Assembly: GCF_001889545.1 (NCBI RefSeq)
Contig: NZ_CP018194.1
Span: 2,367,501 to 2,431,500, forward strand
Source: Granulibacter bethesdensis
Lineage (GTDB): Bacteria > Pseudomonadota > Alphaproteobacteria > Acetobacterales > Acetobacteraceae
Length of the DNA: 64,000 nt
Direction: 5' to 3'
Each line of letters begins with the position of its first letter. Position 1 is the stretch's first letter. The notes under the pieces were generated by a model that saw only the letters and a list, made by a program, of their open reading frames with translations, was not told where the DNA came from and did not search any database. A program made the translations under genes and the position numbers. Of this stretch, positions 7,249 to 16,854 are shown in pieces.

Positions 7249-9204
7249 ATGCCAAAAGACATTCCTGCCGATCTGGCTTCTGAAGCCATCTCTGGCGATA
7301 TGCTGGAACAGGCTGTGCTGCGTGCCAGCATGGCCCTGCATCGCAAGCAGCAAACCGACGGACATTGGGTTTTTGAACTGGAGGCCGACGCCACTATTCC
7401 GGCGGAATATGTGCTGCTCGAACATTTTCTGGATCGGATCGACACCGATCTGGAGCACAAGATCGGTGTGTATCTGCGGCGGATTCAGGGCGATCATGGC
7501 GGCTGGCCGCTCTTTCACGAAGGAGCCTTCAATCTTTCAGCCAGCGTCAAGGCGTATTACGCGCTGAAAGCGATTGGTGACAATCCGGATGCGCCGCATA
7601 TGCGCCGCGCCCGCGAAGCCATTCTGGCCGCAGGCGGGGCAGAGCGCAGCAATGTCTTCACCCGGATTCAACTGGCGCTGTTCGGGCAAATTCCCTGGCG
7701 CGGTGTACCGGTCATGCCCGCCGAGCTGATGATCGCGCCCAAATGGTTTCCCATCAATATGTGGAAAGTCAGCTACTGGTCGCGCACCGTGATCGCGCCG
7801 CTGCTGGTGCTGATGGACCGCAAGCCGCAGGCCCGCAATCCGCGCAATGTGCATGTGCGGGAGCTGTTCCTGAATGATCCTGAGCATATCAGGGACTGGA
7901 TCCGCGGTCCGTTCCGGTCCGGATGGGGATATGTCTTCAAATATCTGGACAGCATACTTCGTGTTGTGGAGCCGGTGGCGCTGAAACCCCTGCGCCCGCG
8001 CAGCATCCGTCTGGCGGTGGATTTCGTGAGAGAACGCCTGAACGGAGAGGACGGGCTGGGCGCGATCTACCCTGCCATGGCCAACAGCGTGATGATGTAT
8101 GATGTGCTGGGCTACAGCCCCGACCATCCGGAAGCTGCAATCGCATGGGAAAGCGTCCGCAAGCTGCTGGTCATCAAGGATGATGAGGCCTATTGCCAGC
8201 CCTGCCTCTCCCCTATCTGGGACACCGGCCTGTCCGGCCATGCCATGGCGGAGGCGGAAGGTGCCATCTCGCCGGGGGTGGCAGCCGCCTGTGACTGGCT
8301 GCGGAACCGTCAGATCACCGATGTGGTCGGCGACTGGGCCGAAATCCGCCCTGGTGTCCAGCCAGGTGGCTGGGCCTTCCAGTACAACAATGCTCATTAC
8401 CCCGATGTGGACGATACCGCGGTCGTGGCCATGCTGCTGCACCGGCAGGGTGATCCGGCACATGAGGAGAGCATCCGGAAAGCGCGTCACTGGATCATCG
8501 GGCTGCAATGCCGCGACGGCGGCTGGGGGGCGTTCGATGCCGATAATGACAAGGATTATCTGAACCACATCCCCTTCGCCGATCATGGCGCCTTGCTTGA
8601 TCCGCCGACCGCCGATGTGACGGCACGCTGCATTTCCTTCCTCGCCCAACTGGGTAATCCGGAAGACAAACCCGTGATCGACCGTGCCATGGCCTGGCTG
8701 CGCAAGGAGCAGGAAGCCGATGGAAGCTGGTTCGGCCGCTGGGGGACCAACTATATCTATGGCACATGGTCCGTACTCTGCGCCATGAATGCTGCCGGCG
8801 TGCCACATGATGACCCGGCCATCAGGCGCGCGGTCAATTTCCTGTTGGCAACACAGCGCGAGGATGGCGGCTGGGGCGAGGATGAGGAAACCTATGATCC
8901 TGCCTCCGGCGCGCAGCCCGGCCGTTACAAGGAAAGCACCCCCAGCCAGACCGCATGGGCGCTGATCGGTCTCATGGCCGCAGGGGAAGCCGAACATGAG
9001 GCGACACAGCGCGGCATTGCTTATCTGCAAGCTACCCAGAAGCCGGATGGGGAATGGGATGAAGCAGCCTATACGGCGGTTGGCTTCCCACGGGTCTTCT
9101 ACCTGAAATATCACGGTTACAGACAGTTTTTCCCATTGCTGGCTCTGTCCCGGTATAAAAATCTCCGTAGCAGCAATACGAAAAAAGTTTCGTTCGGATT
9201 CTGA
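7249..9204 (+). CDS. shc: Squalene-hopene cyclase
   Basis: Membrane-associated class II triterpene cyclase that turns squalene into hopene and diplopterol, the base of the hopanoids that stiffen membranes of acetic acid bacteria. The 651 residues carry the catalytic acid motif DVDD at 386-389 and several QW repeats, for example GDHGGWPLF, CRDGGWGAFDADND, REDGGWGEDEETYD and KPDGEWDEAAY. The C-terminus contains FYLKYHGYRQFFPLLALSRY, the usual end. Length matches characterised enzymes. It is coupled to hpnE. Confidence 0.97.
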   Translation: MPKDIPADLASEAISGDMLEQAVLRASMALHRKQQTDGHWVFELEADATIPAEYVLLEHFLDRIDTDLEHKIGVYLRRIQGDHGGWPLFHEGAFNLSASVKAYYALKAIGDNPDAPHMRRAREAILAAGGAERSNVFTRIQLALFGQIPWRGVPVMPAELMIAPKWFPINMWKVSYWSRTVIAPLLVLMDRKPQARNPRNVHVRELFLNDPEHIRDWIRGPFRSGWGYVFKYLDSILRVVEPVALKPLRPRSIRLAVDFVRERLNGEDGLGAIYPAMANSVMMYDVLGYSPDHPEAAIAWESVRKLLVIKDDEAYCQPCLSPIWDTGLSGHAMAEAEGAISPGVAAACDWLRNRQITDVVGDWAEIRPGVQPGGWAFQYNNAHYPDVDDTAVVAMLLHRQGDPAHEESIRKARHWIIGLQCRDGGWGAFDADNDKDYLNHIPFADHGALLDPPTADVTARCISFLAQLGNPEDKPVIDRAMAWLRKEQEADGSWFGRWGTNYIYGTWSVLCAMNAAGVPHDDPAIRRAVNFLLATQREDGGWGEDEETYDPASGAQPGRYKESTPSQTAWALIGLMAAGEAEHEATQRGIAYLQATQKPDGEWDEAAYTAVGFPRVFYLKYHGYRQFFPLLALSRYKNLRSSNTKKVSFGF

Positions 9205-9326
9205 TTTATAAAGCTTTCGTTTCCGCGATGATGCGCTTACTCAGTCAGGCGTCACAATCAGACTACCCATTATTCTCCTTATGATACGCTATGTTTCATG
9301 GCAGGGCTTGAAGAAGGGTCTTTTTC

Positions 9327-12206
9327 CTGAACGTCATCAAGGACACCTCATCCGGTGAAGGGGCCATCAAGCCGGATCCGGAAACACTGACACCTGACCG
9401 TCATAAAGGCTGTGCAGGCATTGCCGCACTGGCCGCATTGGCCTGCGATGCAGAGTGTGCAGTGCTCTCTATCAACACCATCCCCGGCCAGGCCCCGTTC
9501 CTGGACATTCATGGCGCAGAACAGGGGAACCTGCCTTTTCTTCCTCATACCTCTCTGCCTGCACTGGCAAAGGCCGTTATGGCAGGTGAAGAACTGGTCA
9601 CCCATCTTCGGGATGAGGCGCTGCCCTCTGATATGATCCGGCCTGCTTTTTTCGCCGGCCACCCCGTTATAACCCCTTCTGGACGTAAGCAGGGCGCATT
9701 ATGCGTCATGGGGGCGACAGCCCGCACGCTCTCCCCTGCACAGACTGACCGGCTGCTCGCCCTCGCCCGGCTGGCGGGCATGCAGAGCGATCCCCCCGAC
9801 GATCAATCCGACCATAACGGGCGTGTCCCCGAACAGGGCGACTTTCTGGAACTGCTGGGCACGTCTCCCGACTGTATGAAAATTCTGACGACAGACGGGA
9901 AACTGCTGTTCATCAGCAATGCTGGCCTCAAGGCGCTGGGCATCTCCGATCCTTCCCATATCATTGGCCAATCCTGGCCGCATTTATGGGACGATCCTGT
10001 GCGCTCCCAGGCCTTGACGGCCATTGCGAAAGCACGGTCAGGCGGTGTCGGCCGTCTGGAAGGAACCACCCTCAACAGCCAGGGGAAAGCCTCACACTGG
10101 GACATAACCATCACGCCCCTGCTGGATCAAAAAGGCAGCATAACGCGCCTGATGGCCGTCTCCCGCGACATTACTGAAGCACGGGAGGCCCAGCAGGCCC
10201 TGAAATACAGTGAAGCCCGTTTCCGGCTGATGACGGAAACCCTGCCGCAAATCATCTGGATGACCGATCAGCAGGGAGATATTTTATACGTCAGCGAGAA
10301 ATGGGAGCATTTCAGCGGTCGGTCGACCCGACATCTTCTTCAGAAAGGCCGGTGGATGAGTTTCGTCCATCCGGATGACCGCCAGACTCTCCTCACCGCC
10401 TGGGCTGCGGCAAGGCAGGAGGGCAGCCTGAAATGTGAGTACCGCATGCGTCATCGCAGCGGGGTCTATCGCTGGTTTCTGCTCACGGCACAACCGGAAC
10501 CCGATCCCACAGGTGAACCACTCCGCTGGTTCGGCAGCTGCACGGATATCGATGTGGAACGGAACATCCGGGAGGCCCTCGCTGTCCGCAGCCAGGGACT
10601 GGAACAGGAAATCGCCCACCAGGTGCAGGAACTGGAACGCATCTGGTGCCTGTCCCGCGATCTTCTGGCCATCCTCCGGTACGATGGCGGCATCCTGAGC
10701 ATCAATCCGGCCTGGGAAGCAATATTGGGCTGGGACAACATCAAGGATATCGAAAACCCCATTGATACATTGTGCCACCCGGATGATCTGCCGGAAGTTG
10801 AACACTCAATGGAACAGATGCGGCAAGGACAGACGGTTGTCAGCCAGCCTGTCCGTATTCTGCATGTCGATGGCAGCTATCGCTGGATTTCATGGAATGC
10901 CGTGCCATTTGACGGGCTGATCTATGCAACAGGACGCGATGTTACAGACCTCATCTCAGCCGAAGAACACCGCAAGGAACTGGAAGCCCAGTTGCACCAG
11001 TCACAAAAAATGGAGGCGGTCGGGCAACTGACAGGTGGCATTGCACATGATTTCAATAATCTGCTGACAGCCCTCAGCGGCAGTCTGGAACTGATGCAGA
11101 CCAATCTGGATCGTGGACGTCTGCAATCCCTGCCCCGCTATATTGCCACAGCCCATAAAGCGGTGGAACGAGGCGCATCCCTGACTCACCGTCTTCTGGC
11201 TTTTTCACGTCGCCAGACCCTGTCACCACGCACGCTTGATCCGGCAACCCTGATGACGGGCATGGCTGAACTGATCAGGAGCATCTGTGGCCCTTCCATT
11301 CAGGTTCAGACCATTTTTCAGTCAATGCCTGCATTGATTCAATGTGATCCCAATCAGCTGGAAAACGGATTGCTGAATCTGGTGATCAATGCACGCGATG
11401 CCATGCCGCAGGGTGGAACCCTGATCATGGAAACAGGCATAATAAAGATACCGGAGCGGCATGTCAGCGAAGTAAATGAAACATGGCTTGACAGCGCACT
11501 CTCCAATTTTCAGCCCGGTGATTACGTGGTCATCACCGTGCAGGATACCGGCATAGGAATGACTGAGGATGTCATGAGGCGCGCTTTCGATCCGTTCTTC
11601 ACGACAAAACCGATTGGTCAGGGAACCGGACTTGGCCTGTCGATGATTTACGGTTTCATCAAACAGACGGGCGGCCATGTGCGACTGAAATCGTCCCCCG
11701 GCTCAGGAACAACGATCCGTCTTTATTTTCCCTGTTATCACGGTGATCTTTCCACTGCCCAGCATACCGGACAGATGACAGGTTTTCCTGCATCCACCTC
11801 GACTTCATCAGGTCATACAGCCAGCGGTACAATCATGGTCGTGGATGATGAAGAGTCCATCCGACACCTGATCAAGGAAACTCTTCAGGATCAGGGATAT
11901 AAAACCGTGTTGGCCGATCATGCCGCAGCAGCACTGATGCTGCTGAAAACCACTCTGCAGAATGGAGACAGGATTGACGGTCTGATTACCGATATTGGCC
12001 TGCCCGGTAGCATGAATGGTCGGGAACTGGTGGCAGAGGCCCTGTCACTCATCCCTGACCTGCCCGTCCTTTTGATGACGGGATATGACTGCACCTCTCA
12101 CGCTACAGACAGGCCAAGCACATCCTTACAGGAAAATCTGGATATTCTGGCCAAGCCGTTCAGCATGGATACGCTGTTGCAAAAACTGAGCTCCGTGCTG
12201 GTGTAA
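9327..12206 (+). CDS. GAF-PAS hybrid sensor histidine kinase with receiver domain
   Basis: Soluble hybrid sensor kinase. Counting from a TTG at 9438 (922 residues), a GAF-like region is followed by three PAS domains starting near residues 143, 258 and 404, the HisKA helix VGQLTGGIAHDFNNLL with phospho-accepting His537, an ATPase domain (NLVINARDAMPQGG; DTGIGM; GQGTGLGLSM) and a C-terminal receiver (MVVDDEES, Asp852 in GLITDIGLP). No transmembrane helix is seen. The start is uncertain: the frame is open from 9312 without ATG or GTG, and a TTG start would cut into the GAF fold, so a CTG at 9327 is listed as the outer limit. No partner regulator is adjacent. Confidence 0.82.
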   Translation: MNVIKDTSSGEGAIKPDPETLTPDRHKGCAGIAALAALACDAECAVLSINTIPGQAPFLDIHGAEQGNLPFLPHTSLPALAKAVMAGEELVTHLRDEALPSDMIRPAFFAGHPVITPSGRKQGALCVMGATARTLSPAQTDRLLALARLAGMQSDPPDDQSDHNGRVPEQGDFLELLGTSPDCMKILTTDGKLLFISNAGLKALGISDPSHIIGQSWPHLWDDPVRSQALTAIAKARSGGVGRLEGTTLNSQGKASHWDITITPLLDQKGSITRLMAVSRDITEAREAQQALKYSEARFRLMTETLPQIIWMTDQQGDILYVSEKWEHFSGRSTRHLLQKGRWMSFVHPDDRQTLLTAWAAARQEGSLKCEYRMRHRSGVYRWFLLTAQPEPDPTGEPLRWFGSCTDIDVERNIREALAVRSQGLEQEIAHQVQELERIWCLSRDLLAILRYDGGILSINPAWEAILGWDNIKDIENPIDTLCHPDDLPEVEHSMEQMRQGQTVVSQPVRILHVDGSYRWISWNAVPFDGLIYATGRDVTDLISAEEHRKELEAQLHQSQKMEAVGQLTGGIAHDFNNLLTALSGSLELMQTNLDRGRLQSLPRYIATAHKAVERGASLTHRLLAFSRRQTLSPRTLDPATLMTGMAELIRSICGPSIQVQTIFQSMPALIQCDPNQLENGLLNLVINARDAMPQGGTLIMETGIIKIPERHVSEVNETWLDSALSNFQPGDYVVITVQDTGIGMTEDVMRRAFDPFFTTKPIGQGTGLGLSMIYGFIKQTGGHVRLKSSPGSGTTIRLYFPCYHGDLSTAQHTGQMTGFPASTSTSSGHTASGTIMVVDDEESIRHLIKETLQDQGYKTVLADHAAAALMLLKTTLQNGDRIDGLITDIGLPGSMNGRELVAEALSLIPDLPVLLMTGYDCTSHATDRPSTSLQENLDILAKPFSMDTLLQKLSSVLV

Positions 12207-12265
12207 TCTTTTCAACAGCGCACAAGCCGCGCGATGTTTAACATCTGAAGATTTTCAGGACTTTC

Positions 12266-13216
12266 ATGACCGATAAGATAACCCCGCTGCTGATTACCCA
12301 TAGCGGCAAGTTCCATTGCGACGAGGTATTCGCCTACGCCGTATTGCGTTTTGCGCTCGGTCTTTCCAGACCGGGTGAGGACCATGTTCTTCTACGCACT
12401 CGCAAGCCGGAGCTGATCGAAACCGGCGATATCGTTTTTGATGTCGGGCTGATCTCGGATCCTTCCAATAACCGGTTTGATCATCATCAGATCGGCGCAC
12501 CTGTGCGGGCGGATGGCACGCCTTTTTCCTCTGCCGGGCTGGTCTGGCAGATATATGGGGAACGTGCCGTCACCTCCCTGCTCACGCCGCAGGATGCTGC
12601 CTTCGCCCCTGCCATCGCCACGGCCCTGGATGGAAAACTGGTGAAGCGCATTGACGAAATCGACAATGGTGTTTCAGCGTCAGGCCCGGTTGTTCGTAAC
12701 TCTTTCGATCTTGCAGCGCTCGTCGGCGATTTCAACCCGCCTTGGGACAGCGCGGAAGCCAACGGACCCACGGCCGGAGATGAAGCTTTCCAGCATGCAA
12801 CCGCCATGGTGGCTGGTGTGCTGGCACGCCAGGTCGATATCCAGCGCTCCAAGCTTCAGGCTGAAGCATTGGTGCTGGCGGCGCATGCGGCGGCTGATGA
12901 TAAACGCCTGCTGGTGCTGGAGAACGGCATGCCGTGGAAAAATGTCGTGTTCAGCCATGATCTGCCGGTATTACTGGCTGTCTCGCCTGCCTCCAATGGC
13001 AACTGGATGGTCGATACCGTGCCGCCAGAACCCGGTTCCTTTGCCCAGCGCCTGCCTTTGCCGGAAAGCTGGGCCGGTCTACAGGGTACTGATCTCGCTG
13101 CCGTCAGCGGTGTGGCAGATGCCGTCTTCGTGCATGTACGCCGCTTTGTCGGTGGTGCCAAAACCCGTGAAGGGGCTATTGCACTGGCACAAAAGACTTT
13201 GGCGCTAGCAGGCTGA
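12266..13216 (+). CDS. MYG1/UPF0160-family metal-dependent hydrolase
   Basis: A 316-residue member of the MYG1 family, related to DHH phosphoesterases; the eukaryotic member is a 3'-5' RNA exonuclease. Metal-binding motifs are intact: THSGKFHCDEVFAYA (His12, His17, Asp19), VFDVG (Asp60) and the DHHQ box at 72-75. The bacterial role is not settled, though RNA hydrolysis is a fair inference. It is preceded by its own short spacer after the sensor kinase and followed by a strong terminator shared with the convergent glnT operon. Confidence 0.88.
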   Translation: MTDKITPLLITHSGKFHCDEVFAYAVLRFALGLSRPGEDHVLLRTRKPELIETGDIVFDVGLISDPSNNRFDHHQIGAPVRADGTPFSSAGLVWQIYGERAVTSLLTPQDAAFAPAIATALDGKLVKRIDEIDNGVSASGPVVRNSFDLAALVGDFNPPWDSAEANGPTAGDEAFQHATAMVAGVLARQVDIQRSKLQAEALVLAAHAAADDKRLLVLENGMPWKNVVFSHDLPVLLAVSPASNGNWMVDTVPPEPGSFAQRLPLPESWAGLQGTDLAAVSGVADAVFVHVRRFVGGAKTREGAIALAQKTLALAG

Positions 13217-13227
13217 CCCGCTCCATC

Positions 13228-13254
13228 AAAAAAGGGGAGCTTCAGCTCCCCTTT
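13228..13254. terminator. Bidirectional intrinsic terminator
   Basis: AAAGGGGAGCT (13231-13241) and AGCTCCCCTTT (13244-13254) form a GC-rich stem. An A6 run (13228-13233) becomes a T6 run on the minus strand after the stem, and CTTT follows on the plus strand. It sits between convergent genes, the MYG1 gene ending at 13216 and glnT ending at 13274. Confidence 0.85.
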
Positions 13255-13273
13255 ATCTGCACCCGCTCAGGAC

Positions 13274-14581
13274 TCAGCAATCCAGTGTCTGCTGCCGCTC
13301 CCAATCGGTGAGGTGATACATGTATTCATCCCATTCCCGCTGCCGCAGCTTGACATAACTGTCTACCACATCAGGACCGAACGCCGCACGGATAACTTCC
13401 GAATTTTTCAGGGCGCGCAACGCATCCAGCAGATTACCCGGCAGCCTGCGCACATTATCGAGCGTCGCGGCATCCCGATACATGTCGATATCCAGCGGTT
13501 CTCCGGGGTCGCCTTTCGTCTCGATCCCGTACAATCCCGCAGCCAGAATAGCGGCAGGCAGCAGATAGGGATTGGACGCATTATCAGGCAGCCTGATTTC
13601 CATCCGCCCCCCCGCTGGCACACGGATCATGTGCGTGCGGTTGTCACCGGCATAGGTCACCGTATTCGGCGCCCAGGTTGATCCTGACAGGCCGGGCGGT
13701 GCGATAATCCGCTTGAAGGAATTCACCGTCGGATTGGTAATCGCACATAGCGCGTCAGAACATTCCATCAGGCCGGAGATAAAATGATACCCCAGCGCAG
13801 ACAGACCAAGCCCGCGTGAATCGCCTGGATCAGACAGAAGATTGCTCTCCCCGTTCCACAGCGACATATGCATATGGCAGCCGCTTCCGGTACGGTTCAG
13901 GAACGGTTTCGGCATGAAGGTGGCCCGCAGACCGTGCTTTTCTGCAATGGTACGCACCATATATTTAAAAAAGGTGGTGCGGTCAGCGGTTACCAGAGCA
14001 TCAGCATAATTCCAGTTCATCTCGAACTGGCCGTTTCCATCCTCATGATCGTTCTGATATGGTCCCCAGCCAAGTGCTGTCATGTAATCGCATATCTCGC
14101 TGATCACATCATAACGGCGCATCAAAGCACCCTGATCATAACAAGGTTTGCTGGAGGTATCGAGCATGTCGCCGATGGACGTGCCGGATGGATCCAGCAG
14201 GAAAAATTCAGGCTCTACACCGGTTTTCAGTGTAATTCCTTTTTCCGCAGCATCCTGTTTCATTTTCTTCAGAACGTTGCGTGGCCCCTGTGGCAGAATC
14301 TTGCCATCCATATGCAAATCGGCGGCCAGCCAACCGACTTCCGGCTTCCACGGCAGCTGGATCAGGCTGTCCGGATCAGGAACCGCATTCACGTCGGGAT
14401 GAGCAGGCGTCAGATCAAGCCAGCTTGCGAAACCCGCGAAACCCGCGCCTGATTTAGCCATGCCATCAATCGCCGCGGCTGGTACCAGTTTTGCCCGGTT
14501 GGTACCAAAAAGATCGACATAGGATATAAGGAAATAGCGAATACCCCTTTGTTTCGCTTCCTCTGACAAGATGGTCGCCAT
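13274..14581 (-). CDS. Glutamine synthetase family, GlnT / gamma-glutamylmethylamide synthetase type
   Basis: ATP-dependent ligase of the glutamine synthetase superfamily, 435 residues. The opening RGIRYFLISYVDLFGTNRAKLVP and GAGFAGFASWLDLTPAHPD match the GlnT/GmaS branch rather than housekeeping GlnA. GVEPEFFLL and GSGCHMHMSLW carry the metal-binding Glu and His, and ITNPTVNSFKRI the loop near the active site. It is last in an operon with three subunits resembling N-methylglutamate synthase, so gamma-glutamylmethylamide synthetase (methylamine plus glutamate) is likely. Plain GlnT activity remains possible. ATG at 14581 has GAGAGG upstream. Confidence 0.85.
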   Translation of the reverse strand: MATILSEEAKQRGIRYFLISYVDLFGTNRAKLVPAAAIDGMAKSGAGFAGFASWLDLTPAHPDVNAVPDPDSLIQLPWKPEVGWLAADLHMDGKILPQGPRNVLKKMKQDAAEKGITLKTGVEPEFFLLDPSGTSIGDMLDTSSKPCYDQGALMRRYDVISEICDYMTALGWGPYQNDHEDGNGQFEMNWNYADALVTADRTTFFKYMVRTIAEKHGLRATFMPKPFLNRTGSGCHMHMSLWNGESNLLSDPGDSRGLGLSALGYHFISGLMECSDALCAITNPTVNSFKRIIAPPGLSGSTWAPNTVTYAGDNRTHMIRVPAGGRMEIRLPDNASNPYLLPAAILAAGLYGIETKGDPGEPLDIDMYRDAATLDNVRRLPGNLLDALRALKNSEVIRAAFGPDVVDSYVKLRQREWDEYMYHLTDWERQQTLDC

Positions 14582-14769
14582 TGGCGTTTTCCTCTCCAGG
14601 ACGGCCTGCTTCATGCGGCTGTCAATGCACCCGGACCCGTTACCAATGATGATTTCACGCCCGTTTCATGCAGGCAGAAAACGGGGCCATGAAATGTGGC
14701 AACGGGCGACATGATCAACCCTGTAATCGGCGTTTCCCGGCTGTTTTGTACCGGTTATGATTTTGTGAT

Positions 14770-14795
14770 GGCTGGCACAAGGAACTGTGCCAGCC
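14770..14795 (-). terminator. Hairpin between the glutamate synthase-like gene and glnT
   Basis: A 10-bp inverted repeat, GGCTGGCACA (14770-14779) and TGTGCCAGCC (14786-14795), with a 6-base loop lies right after the stop of the upstream gene at 14817. Only a short A/T tract follows on the minus strand (CACAAAATC), so it may attenuate transcription into glnT or protect the upstream mRNA rather than stop transcription. Confidence 0.5.
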
Positions 14796-14816
14796 ATTTC
14801 AGTCCATCATCGTGTC

Positions 14817-16163
14817 TCAGCCCGGCTGAAGGCCGGGAATCCAGTTCGTGCCAGCCAGTGGAACCCGTGCCATCGCAGCGGCCTCCATAGTCAGGGCAAC
14901 GAGGTCTTCCGGTTCCAGATTATGCACATGGCTCTTACCGCAAGCCCGGGCAATCGTCTGCGCTTCCAGCGTCAACACAGAAAGATAGTTGGCGATACGC
15001 CGGCCACCCAACACCGGATCAAGCCGCGCTGACAGAGCCGGATCCTGCGTGGTGATACCAGCCGGGTCGCGCCCCTCATGCCAGTCATCATAAGCCCCGG
15101 CAGTGGTGCCGAGCTTGGCATATTCCTCTTCCAGCGCAGGATCATTATCACCCAGCGCAATCAGTGCACCGGTTCCGACCGCCACCGCATCAGCACCCAA
15201 CGCCAGCGCTTTCGCGACATCGGCCCCCATGCGGATACCGCCAGAGACGATCAGTTGCACCTTGCGATGCATGTCCAGATCCTGCAACGCCTGCACTGCC
15301 GGACGGATGGCGGCCAGAATAGGCAGGCCGACATTTTCGATGAACACTTCCTGCGTCGCCGCCGTGCCGCCCTGCATACCGTCCAGCACCACGACATCGG
15401 CACCAGCTTTCACAGCCAACGCTGTGTCGTAATACGGGCGGGACGCACCGACCTTTACGTAAATCGGCTTTTCCCAACCGGTAATCTCGCGAAGTTCCAG
15501 AATTTTGATTTCCAGATCATCCGGGCCAGTCCAGTCAGGATGGCGACAGGCCGAACGCTGGTCGATGCCGGGCGGCAGGCAGCGCATCTTCGCAACGCGA
15601 TCAGTAATTTTCTGGCCGAGCAACATACCGCCACCGCCCGGTTTGGCACCCTGACCAATCACAATCTCGATCGCATCGGCGCGGCGCAGATCATCGGGAT
15701 TCATACCATAGCGACTGGGCAGATACTGGTAGACCAGTGTCTGGCTGTGTCCCCGCTCCTCCTGTGTCATACCACCATCACCCGTGGTGGTGGAGGTACC
15801 GACAGTTGTCGCACCGCGTCCCAGAGCTTCCTTCGCTGCACCGGACAGCGCACCAAAACTCATGCCTGCGATGGTGACAGGAATTTTCAGGTGAATCGGC
15901 TTTTTGGCATACCGCGTGCCAAGCCACACATCCGTACCGCATTTCTCGCGATACCCTTCCAGCGGATAGCGGCTGATCGAAGCACCCACGAACAGCAGAT
16001 CATCGAAATGCGGAACCCGGCGTTTCGCGCCGCCACCGCGTATGTCGTAGATGCCGGTGGCGGCGGCGCGACGAATCTGGCCAATCGTATATTCATCAAA
16101 TGTCGAGGATGCACGCGGCGGGGTCCACAGGGCGTCATCCTGTCTGGGCGGGGATGCGGTCAT
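14817..16163 (-). CDS. mgsC: FMN-binding glutamate synthase-like subunit (GlxD/MgsC type)
   Basis: A 448-residue protein equivalent to the central FMN domain of glutamate synthase. GMSFGALSGAAKEALGRG, GQGAKPGGGGML, VKVGASRPYYDTALAVKAGADVVV and GGIRMGADVAKALALGADAVAVGTG trace the TIM barrel and FMN phosphate site. Cysteines in MRCLPPGIDQRSAC may ligate an iron-sulfur cluster. Size and partners match N-methylglutamate synthase C, which with MgsA and MgsB converts methylamine and glutamate to N-methylglutamate. The ATG at 16163 starts two bases after the stop of the GXGXG gene; upstream in-frame codons lie inside that gene. The gene name is by analogy. Confidence 0.85.
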   Translation of the reverse strand: MTASPPRQDDALWTPPRASSTFDEYTIGQIRRAAATGIYDIRGGGAKRRVPHFDDLLFVGASISRYPLEGYREKCGTDVWLGTRYAKKPIHLKIPVTIAGMSFGALSGAAKEALGRGATTVGTSTTTGDGGMTQEERGHSQTLVYQYLPSRYGMNPDDLRRADAIEIVIGQGAKPGGGGMLLGQKITDRVAKMRCLPPGIDQRSACRHPDWTGPDDLEIKILELREITGWEKPIYVKVGASRPYYDTALAVKAGADVVVLDGMQGGTAATQEVFIENVGLPILAAIRPAVQALQDLDMHRKVQLIVSGGIRMGADVAKALALGADAVAVGTGALIALGDNDPALEEEYAKLGTTAGAYDDWHEGRDPAGITTQDPALSARLDPVLGGRRIANYLSVLTLEAQTIARACGKSHVHNLEPEDLVALTMEAAAMARVPLAGTNWIPGLQPG

Positions 16164-16164
16164 G

Positions 16165-16854
16165 TCAGTAAGCTCCCGCGTTATCGAGATGGAAATTATA
16201 AAGACGGCGCGCCGATCCATAGCGACGGAATTCAGCAGGATCGACCTGCCCTTCCAGTCCGGCACGCTTGAACAGGTCGAATAATTCCTGCTTGTGCTCG
16301 TCACGCATTTCTTTTTCGATACAGTCAGTGCCAAGGCTTTTCACTGATCCGCGCACGAACAGACGTGCCTCATAAAGGCTGTCGCCCAAGGCTTCTCCGG
16401 CATCACCGAACACGACCAGACGACCGGCCTGTCCCATGAAGGCGCTCATATGGCCAATGCTGCCACCGACAACGATCTCCACACCTTTCATGGAAATACC
16501 GCAGCGGGACGATGCATTACCGTCAATGCGCAGAATGCCGCCCCATGCAGTCGCGCCCGCCGAAGCCGAGGCATCACCTTTCACATGCACAAAGCCGGAT
16601 AACATGTTTTCCGCTATACCCACGCCGACATTACCGTTGACAACGACATGAGCCTGCTTGTTCATGCCGGCACAGTAATATCCGGCGTTACCGTCAATCT
16701 CCACAGAGACCGGCGCATCCAGGCCAACGGCAATGGCATGCGCGCCTTCCGGGTTGGCAACCGTCCAGTGGGTTTCATTGGTGGTTTCATGAAGTGCATG
16801 CAACGCACTGTTCAGCTCACGTAATGGCGTGGTGGCCAGATCAAAGGACGGCAT
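16165..16854 (-). CDS. mgsB: GXGXG-motif glutamate synthase alpha-like subunit (GlxC/MgsB type)
   Basis: A 229-residue right-handed beta-helix protein corresponding to the C-terminal GXGXG domain of glutamate synthase. Repeating strands such as DGNAGYYCAGMN, NGNVGVGIAENML, KGDASASAGATAWGG and IDGNASSRCGISMKG are visible, ending with FGDAGEALGDSLYEARLFVRGS. In N-methylglutamate synthase this small subunit links the amidotransferase-like and FMN subunits. The ATG overlaps the stop of the amidotransferase gene by one base (TGATG), and the stop nearly touches the next start, so the three are tightly coupled. Confidence 0.87.
   Translation of the reverse strand: MPSFDLATTPLRELNSALHALHETTNETHWTVANPEGAHAIAVGLDAPVSVEIDGNAGYYCAGMNKQAHVVVNGNVGVGIAENMLSGFVHVKGDASASAGATAWGGILRIDGNASSRCGISMKGVEIVVGGSIGHMSAFMGQAGRLVVFGDAGEALGDSLYEARLFVRGSVKSLGTDCIEKEMRDEHKQELFDLFKRAGLEGQVDPAEFRRYGSARRLYNFHLDNAGAY

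Noticed and set aside
7537-9114. A 525-codon minus-strand frame
   Set aside because: It is the antisense shadow of squalene-hopene cyclase, which carries all its motifs.
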